DNA of 64,000 nt from Sipunculus nudus (lineage: Eukaryota; Annelida; Sipuncula; Golfingiida; Sipunculidae), in NCBI GenBank assembly GCA_026874595.1, contig CM049313.1, positions 11,159,508 to 11,223,507 of the forward strand. Reading direction: 5' to 3'. A program made the position numbers and the translations under genes. How positions within the stretch are numbered: position 1 is the stretch's first letter; the number at the start of each line of letters is the position of its first letter. Of this stretch, positions 13,221 to 25,100 are shown piece after piece. The notes under the pieces are model-generated. The model searched no databases and was not told where the DNA came from. It worked only from the letters and a program-made list of their open reading frames with translations.

Positions 13221-15474
13221 GAGGGCGTGGCTTTTCAAAGACCTTTGCATTAATTATACAGTTTTTAAAGTCTGTGACGCCCGGAATCTCTTCGTACACT
13301 CGGTTCCGGGGCACAAACATGCGGTCGGACGACCGAAGTTCTGGCTGTTGGACCGATCTAAGTTGGTTTTTATAGCATATACAAGGCAGCCATTGCATAC
13401 TACATCTGACCACTCAGTTGTGTAAACACTGACCCTTGCTTTTCATTTTTATTATATAATGACACGATATCTAATCATTATAACGACACAATAATGACGT
13501 AATACGTTATTGTAAAATATCTTACATTTCCATAACGCTTTAAATTCTTAGGATGCTCAAAAATCCCATGTGACCATCCAAACATTGGCCTGTACGTACA
13601 GGACTCTCCAATATTTCTTCCTATTGAAATTCCAAAGTATACCATTTTTTATTCACATATTCAAGGTAAACCTAGACACCTGTCATGACAACATGCTGGT
13701 TTGGCCACAAAACGATGACTGTTTGTCAGGCACTCCGTCCATCAAGTCTGCCGGCAACACCTGACCATCCAATGGTAGTTCTTTGTGCAACACGGGGTGC
13801 TTTAAACCTTCCTAACCGATATAAACCAGTATATAAATAAGTCATGTGACAACACCTCATTACAAGGCTGAAGTACCGATAGTCACGCCATCTACTTCCT
13901 CTGCGTCCACTCAAGGGGCGACATGCCAAGACAAGAGTAAGAGATGTACTTGGCTGGCAGTTTTAAATTATATATAACTAATCTAAGCGTAAAGTCACGA
14001 ACCTGGTACTTATTGCCTTAAATATTACACCTAAATACGATCGACAAAGTTATATTCCTAAAATCAAATTGATATTCTACTTGATTCATTCTGCTCCATG
14101 GCTATTTCATTAATTATTTACCATTATGTCTTGTGTGTGTGTGTATGAGAGAGAGAGAGAAAGAGAGCGAGAGAGAATCGCTTTTCCATCGCCTAAGCAT
14201 AAATTGTGGTCCAACAGGATAAACGAACGTATTCGACTGCGTAGGATCCGGTAAAACATCTAGATAAAAGCCCGCTGCAACTTGACCAAACTTTGAAAAT
14301 GCTGCAAACGCAAGTTGAAATTTTACAAATCACGTGTTTGAATATGTAACGTGTGTGAAATAGATCTCAGAAAATGGTCACAGTTATCAGCACCACATTT
14401 ACAGGCATATATAGATCATGTGGTCAGTGAGTAAAACTTAGATTTCGGTAATGAAAATTGTTTTGGTATATTTTCTGGCCACTTAAATGTTATTTTCCAC
14501 CTTTTCTCCAAATAAGAAATTATGGAAAATTCAACCCTTCAAATTTACAGACTTCTTTTACTACTAAGTGTGAACTAAGTATTATGCATAAGATTCTACA
14601 GAGTGAACGTGATACTCTAGACTCAGCTCAGTAAAGAGGGTTTTCCATAATTGCGTAGCCTGTGTAAGTAGTCAGCTTGCGAAGTTGAAAATTCGTATTA
14701 CTGAGTTTTTAACCAGGTCGTTTCTTTTTATCCGTATGCGTAGTCCGTATCCCCACGCTGCCTTGAGCGATTTTGCGCACTACGCATAACGATCACCTTG
14801 TCAATTTCAGGTTTTAGCATGGCTGTGTTGTGTAAACTTTCTCTGTAATTCTCTGTAATAACTGGTAGAAATGGCATTTCAGACACCAATCTGACAGAAA
14901 CCAAATGAACATCATTTTATTGCACTGTATTGTCTTTTTTTTCGAACCCAAAGTATGTTCTTAATGTTGTTGTAGTGTAAGGTCAATACCATTGTAAAAA
15001 ATAGTATTACGGTCATTTTCAAAATGAATAATTTAATTGCTGGTAGAGCAACCTGTCTTTTCATTTGTTCCTGCAAGAAATTTTCAAACCTTTGGTCAAG
15101 CTTCAGTCAGATCTATATCAGTTTCCAAAGGAAATGTAAATGTATAGTCCATATCCATATAAATATACCCGCTTTCTCATTAAAGTAACCTATTCAGCTC
15201 TCGCACATATGCAACCAACCTAATTTTTTACTTTTTGTCAACACTGGCGTGTGAGCTAACAGCTTGTAGATAAAAAACCTCATACATCAGTCACAGAGGC
15301 GTTATAAATACGTTTTTCTTTAACAGAAACTATAAAGACTTCTTTTATGTATAGGCAGGGCTAGCTATCAATCAAATACAATCTATAGAAAAAGTTAGTA
15401 ATAGCTGGTTCTAAAGGGGAAAGTTAGGTGCATAAGTTATTCGAAGAATTATCTTGAGAATATGTAATTATCTC
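13221..15474. other. Intergenic DNA, no gene seen
   Basis: A moderately G+C-rich patch at 13.27-13.42 kb holds a minus frame with ELRSSDRMFVPRNRVYEEIP, and 13.7-13.93 kb another. Neither is recognised or has splice support. Confidence 0.5.
14132..14176. repeat. (GT)n(GA)n microsatellite
   Basis: A short GT run followed by a GA run with interruptions. Confidence 0.9.
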
Positions 15475-15478
15475 TTAA

Positions 15479-15862
15479 AGGTGCCCATTCACCTGCCTTT
15501 TGAAAAAGAATTTATGTGATTTCTTGCATCCTCTGTGTATACTTTAATGATCTAAGGGTAATTTTGGATGTAAAAAAATTCTTATAATGCCTTCGTGAAG
15601 GATGTATGAACTTATTTTTTTTTCAAGAACACGGTTGTAAACACAGCAATGTTGACAAACAGGAAAATCATGTAACCTATGTGGTAGGTTGCATATATGC
15701 GCGGTGGTAGAAAGGTGCACTTATTGCAAAACGCCATTTGCAAAGCTCTAGCTTACCTGACTTTCTGGCGATGCCCTTGTTGAATTTGTTTTGAAATATT
15801 TTTATGAAAGGTCCAGGGGATTACCTTTAGTTTATAAAGGTCAGATAGGTGATAGGGCCCCT
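15479..15862. mobile_element. TTAA-flanked MITE, copy 1
   Basis: The element starts AGGTGCCCATTCACCT and ends with the complement of AGGGGCCCTATCACCT. TTAA flanks it at 15475-15478 and 15863-15866. A TTAA duplication is the hallmark of piggyBac-type transposition. It is noncoding and 384 bp long. Confidence 0.75.
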
Positions 15863-16205
15863 TTAAAGATACATTTATGTACATAATGTGTATCTGCTGG
15901 AAGGAAAATGTCTTTGGAGATTTGATCTCCTTGCCGATTCATACGATATCGTTTCTATGACTCGTAGGTTTTAAAATCATATTCAATGATTGAAAGATAA
16001 ACAACGGCCGATGATCGATTATTAATCGATTGTTTTATGTACCATCTATGTAATCGTGAAATATGCTGTTTGATTTTATATCTTAATACCGAGGGAGTCA
16101 ATTAAACGTAATTTGTACATCACGCTGAAAAGTCAAGGTAATGGGCGGGTTGAGACATGTTCGTTGGACATGTTTCAGTTAATGTTTTTTTTTATGTTTT
16201 GTTCC

Positions 16206-17098
16206 TAGTGGTGGGCCGATCATCGAGTTTTTTCGAAACTCGGTTTGCTGCCACTTTCAAGCGCTCGATTACCAAAGGCAACTATCGATTACATCATAAT
16301 AATGATTTTTTTCTTCCCAGAATGCCTTTATGTTATAAGAAAAAATGATTCATCCATTTTTTACCACATTCCGCGCTTCATATAATGAGTCTGTGTTCCC
16401 AAATAACTTCCGTATGTAACTGAGTATAACACGGTAGATGCGAGAACGGAGGACTTATCAAACTTATTATCTGTGAACTCGCAGGCAGCTACAAAATTAG
16501 CGGAGAGTTTTCTGACGAAATGTACATTGCAAAATATGGGTGGGAAGGCGTTAAAATACTCCATAAATTCTCCCGGTCTATGCCAATTTTGCGAGATTCT
16601 CTTGGAAATAATCTATTCAACCAATGCCAGGTGCCGCTGTTTAGGCCGTCCTTTAAAAAATCTTCGTTGGGGCTAACCAAGCCGGTCGAGTATTTGGACT
16701 TCAGCTGGAATTTTTTGGACTAGTCTGCAACTTTTTGGTATGATCTGCCCAAGCGCACCTGGGCCCGTAAATTCTGCCTTCATGTGCTAGAAAAACAGCC
16801 CCTTAATAGGCCTAACATTCTTAGATGCTCTTAAATTCCATTATGAAAGATATTACCAGACGTTGCCGATCGTTAAATTTGATCCTTAAAATTAGTCTGT
16901 GTCTTTATACGTGGAGCATCGTTACACTCGTGCGCGAGAAGAGAATACCTGCCAGGGAAACGCAGGTACAGTTTCACAGAAAATTGCATATTTCTTTGAT
17001 AATTGCATATATTTGTCTGAACCGATTAATAATCGATCATCAGTCGGTTTGCTCAAACCGATGATCGATTATGAAAAAAGAACCGACTCCCACCACTA
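16206..17098. mobile_element. hAT-like non-autonomous transposon
   Basis: The left end TAGTGGTGGGCCGATCATCG and the complement of the right end TAGTGGTGGGAGTCGGTTC share a 10-bp perfect inverted repeat. The 8-mers TTTGTTCC (16198-16205) and TTTGTACC (17099-17106) match 7/8. It is 893 bp and contains several ATCGATTA motifs; small overlapping open frames at 16.36-16.72 kb match no recognised protein. A further ATCGATTA-rich stretch to about 17287 looks like a related fragment. Confidence 0.7.
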
Positions 17099-17298
17099 TT
17101 TGTACCCCGCCTTTTTATATCCCTGGCAGAATTAAAATATCTTATCGGGTTAATATGACTTCTTTGGCTGTGCACACATAATTTTTTTATGATCGATTAT
17201 GCTAAAAATGCAATCGATTTAATCGATAATGAAAAAAAAAAACCGACCAATCATCGATATTATATAATCGATTAATTTGCACACCACTTATTACTATT

Positions 17299-17979
17299 AC
17301 AATAACCACAAATATTGTACCCCTTTGTCTGCTTTCATTTTTAGAGTACTTATTCTTAGGAAACACAAGTAATATAATAAACATTATGCCAGGTAACTGG
17401 AACACAATGAGATGAGAAAGAAATGCTTGTTCTTTGAATTCAAAAGAACACAAGAAATAAAAATCAATCCTGCACTTTAAGTAATTACTTTACGTACACG
17501 TGACCCGCACTGGATGCAAAATCAAAGAGTTGACATCATAATTGTGGTACAAGGTGGAATTCACACATAAAATCTGCTGGTAATTTGATGATACAGAGTT
17601 AGAGATGTGCAGTTTTACCAATATTTGGTACCGCTGCAATCTTTTGTTGATTGAGTTCTTGTTATATGCCGGAAGAATCCCTTACCCGTACGGTTCAATA
17701 CAGGGGGGGGGGGGGGGTCTCAACACGCTAGCTGTGCACATGGGAAATCAGAGACTGTTTGAGAAAACAGAGCATCCGCTGGCCAAGCCGGGACAAAGCC
17801 CGAACAGTCACGCACAATGTTAATACAGCCGTGTTATAACTATACACCGCACGCCCTTTGGTTCTCGGGGTCGGGTGCCCCGGCGAACCAGCCCATGATT
17901 GTTGACGTAAAAAGGCAATCTAGAGATGGGAATGGACTCATATCTTAGGCAGGGGAAATCAGTCGGCTGACTGACTGGG
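17299..17979. other. Upstream region of the FReD gene
   Basis: A G-run lies at 17703-17717 and G+C rises towards the gene from about 17.75 kb (CCGGGACAAAGCCCG, GGGGTCGGGTGCCCCGG), which may be proximal promoter. No coding evidence. Confidence 0.5.
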
Positions 17980-18020
17980 TATTAAAAGCAATCACAATCA
18001 GTGTTTTTTAATCTCACTCT
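17980..18020 (+). promoter_or_regulatory. Candidate core promoter of the FReD gene
   Basis: A TATA-like TATTAAAA is at 17980-17987. An initiator-like CTCACTCT has its A at 18016, about 36 bp downstream, giving a 5'UTR near 75 nt to the ATG at 18090. The spacing is slightly longer than usual and the TATA box is not perfect. A noncoding upstream exon cannot be excluded. Confidence 0.3.
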
Positions 18021-18089
18021 TTGGCGCCATTTTGGCAAACGGTGGTTGTTAATACACAACAAATCCACGGTAAAAGGCGCGTCTGCAAA

Positions 18090-19128
18090 ATGGTGTTTTC
18101 ATACGCAGGCGGCAAGATGAAAATTCTTCAAACCGCCGTTTTAATGCTGGTTTTGGGGTATCTTATCGCTGCCTCAGAGGATCAAGGGAGCTGCCAGTAC
18201 CGGTTCCAGGTATGGCAAGCGGACGAGAATGTCTTGTCGCGTATAAAAGATTTGGAGTACAAATGTGATGACATTACGCACAAAGTGGAACGGCGGGTGG
18301 ATTCTATCAAAGATGAAATCAGCCAAGAAATGCGTGCCACCCGCAACATGACGGTGCAAATGGAGAAAGTTGCTCTAGAACAAAAGTTGGATAATATACA
18401 AGTTAGACTTGATATGAAAGATGTGAAACTACAACTGGCCGAGGTCAAGAATGACCATGAGCGTATGAACAATCGACTGACCCATCCCATGGATGTTTAC
18501 ACGGGGCACCGCAACCGGCGTCGGGGTAACTTGGATTACAAACAACTCAGGATAGATCTGGAAGATCTCAACCGGAAGCTAACGCAAGTCGCTTCCGGTA
18601 TCACCGACCTACGTGCGGAATGGTTGCTGATAAAACGAGAGGTGAACGAGTTAACATCAGCCACGACCCAGGCCGGGTACAACCAAAACGATCTCAAGGA
18701 ACAAACTGTCAAACTCAAGACGATGATCACAAATATACAGAAAGATACACAAACCCTTAAGGATCAGCAGACAGATTTGAAGACAATTAACACTAAGCTT
18801 AGAAAGACTGTGGTGGATCTACGTAATGAAAATGTCCGAATTCGAGACGGCCAGGCTGACGTTAGAGTCAAAGGACTCAGGTTCAATGATTCTCTTCATG
18901 AAATAAAATCTCAAAATAACCGGCTCGAGATGGAACTCGACAAACTCAAAGAGGAGAGTGAGCAGACGACACGTGACGTCATGGCAGTGGCGTTACGGCT
19001 TACTAACATGACGCAATCAGAAATGGAGGAACTGGTGCAGAATTTACCCACAAGGCTTCAACCAAAAGCTTTTCTTCGTGACAATAACGGGGATCCAAAG
19101 CCGGAAGCACGTAACAAACTCCCGAGAG
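18090..19128 (+). CDS. Exon 1: signal peptide and coiled-coil stalk
   Basis: The open frame continues upstream to 18021, but that codon is TTG and an in-frame stop lies at 18009-18011. The first ATG is 18090 (A at -3, G at +4); a second at 18117 (MKILQTAVLMLVLGYL) would start directly on the hydrophobic signal core, giving 554 residues. Cleavage is probably near AAS-EDQ. Next come C35 in a CQYRFQV motif and C59 in LEYKC, plausible inter-chain disulfides, then heptad-like Leu/Ile/Val/Met spacing in a highly charged region to about residue 315. N-glycosylation sequons are N86, N266 and N306. A basic run, RNRRR, lies at 141-145. The tail 316-346 is Pro/Asn/Lys-rich, a likely hinge. The donor is CCGAGAG|GTAATA; the exon ends one nucleotide into the first FReD codon. 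Confidence 0.92.
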
Positions 19129-22100
19129 GTAATAATGAAATTGCTTTATTTCATATAAAATATTCAAAAGTCTCCCCATATTATAAATATATAGATTAAT
19201 AAGTAAGTGAGGAAAAAACTTTGTTGAGTTCTGTTTTATTGAACCACCGGATAGTAGTATGTGTCATATTTAATTTCGAACATATCAGCCAGATTGCCCA
19301 AAATTTCGGGTGTTTTGTTTCTTATGCTTTTAGCCCTTAATATGCTTATTGAATAAAACACATTAAAGAGACTGGGTTTAAAGCTAGGACCAATATATGA
19401 AAAAAAAAAAAAAGTCGCAAAATGTTCATTATATTAACAATCATGTTGATGATGTCGCTCCCTTTATGGTTAAAGTCAATGATATTCACGACAGGGTAAT
19501 TATCGGGAAAATGGAGCTTTCGTAGGATGCCCATTTAGTAAGGTGAGCATTTATATAATTGTGATTGGCATCATGTTCGCCAGGGTTTCAAATTTGCGAT
19601 ATTCACGAGAGGGATATTAGGCTTTCTAAAAAAGGAAACCTTCGGGAATAAGATGCCCCTTCAGCACAGCTGAGCAGCCATTTTTTTATGACCACATTAT
19701 TTTTTCTCATATATCTTGGTAGATCAGTTTTAATAAAACTTACTGTGTACATTGAATTAGGACCAGACCTTGAAAGCACGGGTTCATGTAGGATTAATTG
19801 TCGAAGTGAATAGGTATCCTTCCTACATTACTGCGACTAGTTGAGTAAATGAAGGCAAGTATCGGTTTATAATCATATGTATATAATACAATATGTATTG
19901 TTTAATCCCCAGAATAAGTAATGGCGATCTCGCGAAAATGAAACCATCGCGTATCACTAATAAATGAAATATCGCGAAATTTTAACCGCGCGACCTTAAA
20001 GCCAACCATAATATATTGCTGGTCATTTGCATCTCATAAATAAAACGTCATCCTTTCGTCGAAAGGTGTAAGAAAAAAGTGCTTATTATGAGTGATAACA
20101 TACCTGTATATTACCTGTAAATCTAAGACTGATATTTTGGTCTTGAAGATGATTTAAAAGGTCCGTTAGTAATTAAAAAAATCCACTTATTCAACCCCTC
20201 TACTTATTTCGACATTATAATTGGTCTTGATTAGATCACTGAAAATTTTCTTGTCCTAGCCGTGACAACCCGACTCAGTAGGAAATCGTAAAATTGGGCT
20301 GGTAAGCCTGCTGGAGTCGTAATACAAGTAATATCGAGGAATGTATTTCAGTGGTCTTGCATCAGGTTGCATTCATATTGTGGTAAACGGCCCATAATCT
20401 CAATATCATGCTAAGAATGATAAATTAACACAATAGTAAACATGTGAGCTCACCACCCAAACTGAAACACCATCTCCATGGACACGGGTCATTTCCTGTA
20501 TCGCCTGCAAGCTGCCTGCGTCCAGTAACCCGTGCGAGCCATGCTTGTGTTTATGCGGTCATAAATTCAACAAACATGCCGAGGGGTTTACCAATTTGCT
20601 GGGTTAAAACGTAACTTTTCTCGCTCATGTTTGGTATTATTAGAAAGTACACAAAACATGCAAACGATTGGTCTGGTTTATGTTGATTGACAGTGTACCT
20701 GTAGGCCATGAAGCGTTGTCAGAAATGACAAAAATATTTGCATCTTCATAAGGCCTTATAATGAGTTCCTCACTCTGGCGCCAGTAATCTAGTCGTAATG
20801 TCAGAGGGGCGATATGACGCTAGTCTTGTCCTTGTCCAGCCCGCGACGAATTAATTAATGTTTTAAAGGTATCATTGTTGTTTTAAAATCCCAAACTGAA
20901 ATGGAACTCCGCAAATGTAAATACTTAGCTTAAGAATTAGATAAGTCTCAAGGCAGTTACCTCCATAAAAAAAAATCTTAAAAATAATTATGTTTAAAGG
21001 TATCAGCAACGTTTGAAAATCTCAAAATTGTCGTTTTCTTGAGATCGGGGCATCATTGGGTTATTCCCATTCCGAGTTAATTGTAGAAGCTTTATATTAG
21101 TTTGAATGTTTTTAACAAAAATTAAAATATCAAAGCACACGTGCATGAAGAATGTATCTCAACAATGGCAGTAATTTTCCAGTTATGCACGAATTTCTAC
21201 TAGAGAGGAATATATATTCAAACAAAATTAAAAAATTAAATTTACAAAATTAAAGCAACATGGCAGGCGATTAAACAAAATAGTCTTGATTTTTGTATAG
21301 ATATTTGTATGTAGTTTAATAAAGGTTCAAGGAAATTTTTCCTAGTGTTACCAGAGGGAAATTTGAATTTCAAATATTTTGATAAATTTTGGTGAAATTT
21401 TACCAAAACATATTCCATAGGATGGAAAATTCTATAAGGTTATAATGACATATACCTTGTTGGGTCTGAAGTGAATATTATGTGAATGTGGTTAATTGAA
21501 TCTAAACGATAATGTTACCTTAATGTATACTCTCTTTAGTTTTTTAAATGAGATCGCGAAAATTAAACCCTTGCGAAACACACAAAAAGGTCAGAAATTG
21601 CGAAAAGTTAATTCAACCATGCACGGTGTTGACTTTCACACTAAATCAAAGAGAATGGCTTTTAAATACAGACATAAGATATACAAAGATTCAGCCTTAT
21701 TTGAGAAATGCAAAAGAGAGACATTTCAGGTATTGTTATTAAATAAGCACAAAGAAAACACGCTTTTCAGAGAGTGATCTTTGTCTCGCCCTAGGACGCT
21801 TTATTCCGATTCGCTCAGCACCCCCTCATTATCAACACAGTTGTGGAGTCCGTTAACAAGGAGTAATCTGAAATCGTAAGGGATACGATGAAATGCGATG
21901 AAATCGATTTCAAATTAAAGTGGTCAAAAATCGTGGGGGGGGGGGGGTGGGATGAAATCGATTTATAGTTACCCTCGGGGTAATCTGAATGTAAGGTTAA
22001 CTGGGGATAGTCTGTGGCGAAGGCAAATTTCGCTACACCGAGGCAAAAAAGGAAATTAAAAATTCCGGCCAAGCTTTATCTGGCAGGTGTACATGAAGTT

Positions 22101-25100
22101 TGGACTCCCAGGAGAAACTGGTTGATGAATCACCTGGTACCAGCTTCACACCTACTGAAATTTTAAAAGAAACACCAAGGTCGTTCATAATATACTGGAT
22201 TGAACTCGCGCTTCCAGGTGTCAATTACATTGAAGGATTGTCAAAGAGATGTTGGAGAGGGAGGCATAGATATAGAATATAGAATATTTAAGCTTATTTG
22301 GGTGGATGAGTTCATTTCTATTGTCATATTCGAGTCAGAATAGTTGGTGATTGGACCTATTAAGGTCCACACTAATGCGAAACCATCGATTGCAAAATTA
22401 TTTTTTTATCTTTTTCTTTCGTTTTCTTTTTGCGCTAGATCTCCAATATGGCTGATAGATGATTTTAACACATTATTAATCTGGAATTGCACTTGATATT
22501 TATTATGACTTATTCTCAAGGTCGTATGGTTGAGTCTCTAATATCGTTCATTTACGGGCCTGAGGTGGGGTGTGCGAATGAGTGGAGGGGGGGGGGGGGG
22601 GGCAGTGGTCCCTTTGCGATTCCATATATCTAATTTTTCATTAATTCTAGTAAAATGTGAATAATTTTCTCAATCAAACATAAAAGAAAATCTGCCCACC
22701 CATTCCATAAAAATGCCAGTGTAAGTTATAAAATTTCACTCCCAGTACCCTGGGTTAGCTTTACGGCTATCTTGTAAACTGGCCTAAAGTACAACATTTA
22801 AAACAAAAAAGTATAAAAATATGTAATTAAAGTTGAGCTAAAGTAAAACATGGGTGACAGTTTAGAGACCAAATGACCACCTAGAAGCTGACCCCAGGCA
22901 AAAAATTGGCCCCGCGGCGCTTGTGGCACACAAAAGGTTTGACACTTGGAGTGGTTATAAGTGTTTATGTAGAACTGTTTAGGGTCATTGTTGTGTAGGT
23001 ATAACAACTGTTCTACAGGCTAGTTTTCAAAAGTATCTACTGTAACTTTATTTTGTATCGTCTAAAACAGATAATTTTATAGTCGAGCAAAATACAGTTT
23101 GACCCGCAATAGTTAAAAAAAGATTATTTTGGTCGTATTTGGTATAAGGAATTACTAAATAACATCCACGGATCTGATAGATTATAAATAGAAATTCATG
23201 CCCTACTTAGACCATGAAATTAAAAAAAAACACTATAAGGCAAAATAAAATAAAAGGTATGGCTCTCAGTGAAACATACAAAAAACGGTTAAAATAAAAT
23301 ACCGCCCACCCGCATACACTCCCGAGGCAGCGGAAATCTTGCGCTTCTAAAGAAGCAACTGATTTTCACGCTGCCAGCTTTGAGAGTTTATGATATATTT
23401 AGACACCAGATGGCGGTTCGTTGTCCGCTGGAAAAAACATACGTATGATGTGACAAGCAGCCAACCAGATACCAATAAACAAACACTCGACAGGCTTACT
23501 GGCTCCGCCGATAGCTGCGCTTCAAGCGCCGCTTAATGACAATTTACATTCGAATTTTAATTGCTCCCTCTGCATTCTCGCATCATCGACCGATTCGATT
23601 ATGACATTATGACTGTGTTAGCGCAGCCATGTATATGTTGTCTGCAGAACTGAAACCAGCCAGCGAGGTGTGCTCGCAGCCTTTGTTGTTACGTTTAGTT
23701 TGAATTACAGCTCACCGGCCAGGCATCCTGTATGTCCAAGGCCCTAAGCAAACCACGTCTGGGGCAATTCTCTCTGAGCCTGGCCTGTTCAGACGATTAC
23801 CGGGGCGATGAGCTGTCACTCAAAACGAAATGAACATGATTGGTTCCGTGTATTCCTCGCATGGCTGTGTCTTCCAGCACAAGGTCTCATCTAATTGGAC
23901 AGTGCTCCCCTCTGGTGTAGTGATTCAGGATACGAGGTCATAACAAACAGGGCTTCCGATATAGGTAGTAGGCCTATAGGTGAAGCGCTGTGTAAAGAGC
24001 GTACCGCCCGCAGTGATTTCTGAAAAAAAGCGCCTGAGAACTATACCTTTTTATTTTTGTTCGCCTAATAGTTTTATTTGTAGCAATATATAGAGCGAGC
24101 ATCGATTTCAACAATGAGAACCGTTAGTAATATATGCTATGGGTTTGTCACGTGTGTATGTCAACTACATTTTTTTGCGACTATCAAACTATTTTTTTTT
24201 CATCTTGCAGACTGTCATGAGATTTATCAAAATGGCTACCGGACATCCGGTGTCTATCTCGTGCAGCCCTCTGGTGCCAGCATAGCAGACAACATGTATT
24301 GTGAAATGGTGAACAACACGGGGTGGACGCTGATCCAGAGACGGATAGACGGATCCGTAAGCTTCAACAGACGCTGGATGGAGTACAAGTTCGGATTCGG
24401 GAACCCCTACGGAGAATTCTGGCTTGGTGAGTACGCTTATTTATTAACAGGAATAAGATAGTATTGCAAACCAGCTTGTCTGTCAGTCTGTGTGTCTAGA
24501 TCTATACCTATCAGGAATACACACATGTAAACTTCTCTACAATATTTCGGTCTGTACGTATATTCCCTTCTTCACTGTATCCCGGTCTCTACGTATCTAC
24601 ACTTCTCTACAGTATCTCAGACTCTACGTATCTAGAGTCTACACTTCTCTACAGTATCCTGGTCTATAAGTATCTACCCCTCTCTACAGTATCTCGGTCT
24701 CTAAGTATCTACACTTCTCCACAGTATCCCAGTCTCTACGTATCTACACTTCTCTACAGGTTCTTATTCTCTACGTATCTAATGTCTTTACTTATCTACA
24801 GTATACCGGTCTGTACGTGTCTACCCTTCTCTACAGTATCTCGGTCTCTACTGATCTACACACTTGACTAAAGTACCTGGGTCCCCACGTATGTACAGTT
24901 CTCTACAGTATCCCGTTCTCTACGTATCTACCCTTCTCTACATTATCTCGGTTTATACATATCGACCCTTCTCTACAGTTTCTCAGTCTCTACCTATCTA
25001 CATTTCTCTACAGTATCCCGGTCTCTACGAATCTACCCTTCGCTACAGTATCACGGTCCCTACGTATCTACCCTTCTCTACAGTATCTCAGTCTCTACAT

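Larger units (their letters stand above)
19129..24210 (+). other. Intron 1 of the FReD gene
   Basis: 5082 bp, phase 1, GTAATA to CTTGCAG. It contains GCGAAA-type repeats, G-runs at about 21937 and 22589, and transposon copy A near its end. No internal exon is needed to complete the protein. Confidence 0.85.

Noticed and set aside
16361-16723. Overlapping frames on both strands in the hAT-like MITE
   Set aside because: They lie inside a non-autonomous element, start mostly at non-ATG codons and resemble no transposase I know.
18021-18089. Extension of the FReD protein upstream to 18021
   Set aside because: The frame is open but begins with TTG, and the first ATG is at 18090; an in-frame stop lies at 18009-18011.
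21496-21777. 93-residue Lys-rich frame in intron 1
   Set aside because: It runs across the GCGAAA-type repeat and AT-rich DNA; its composition explains the lysine content.
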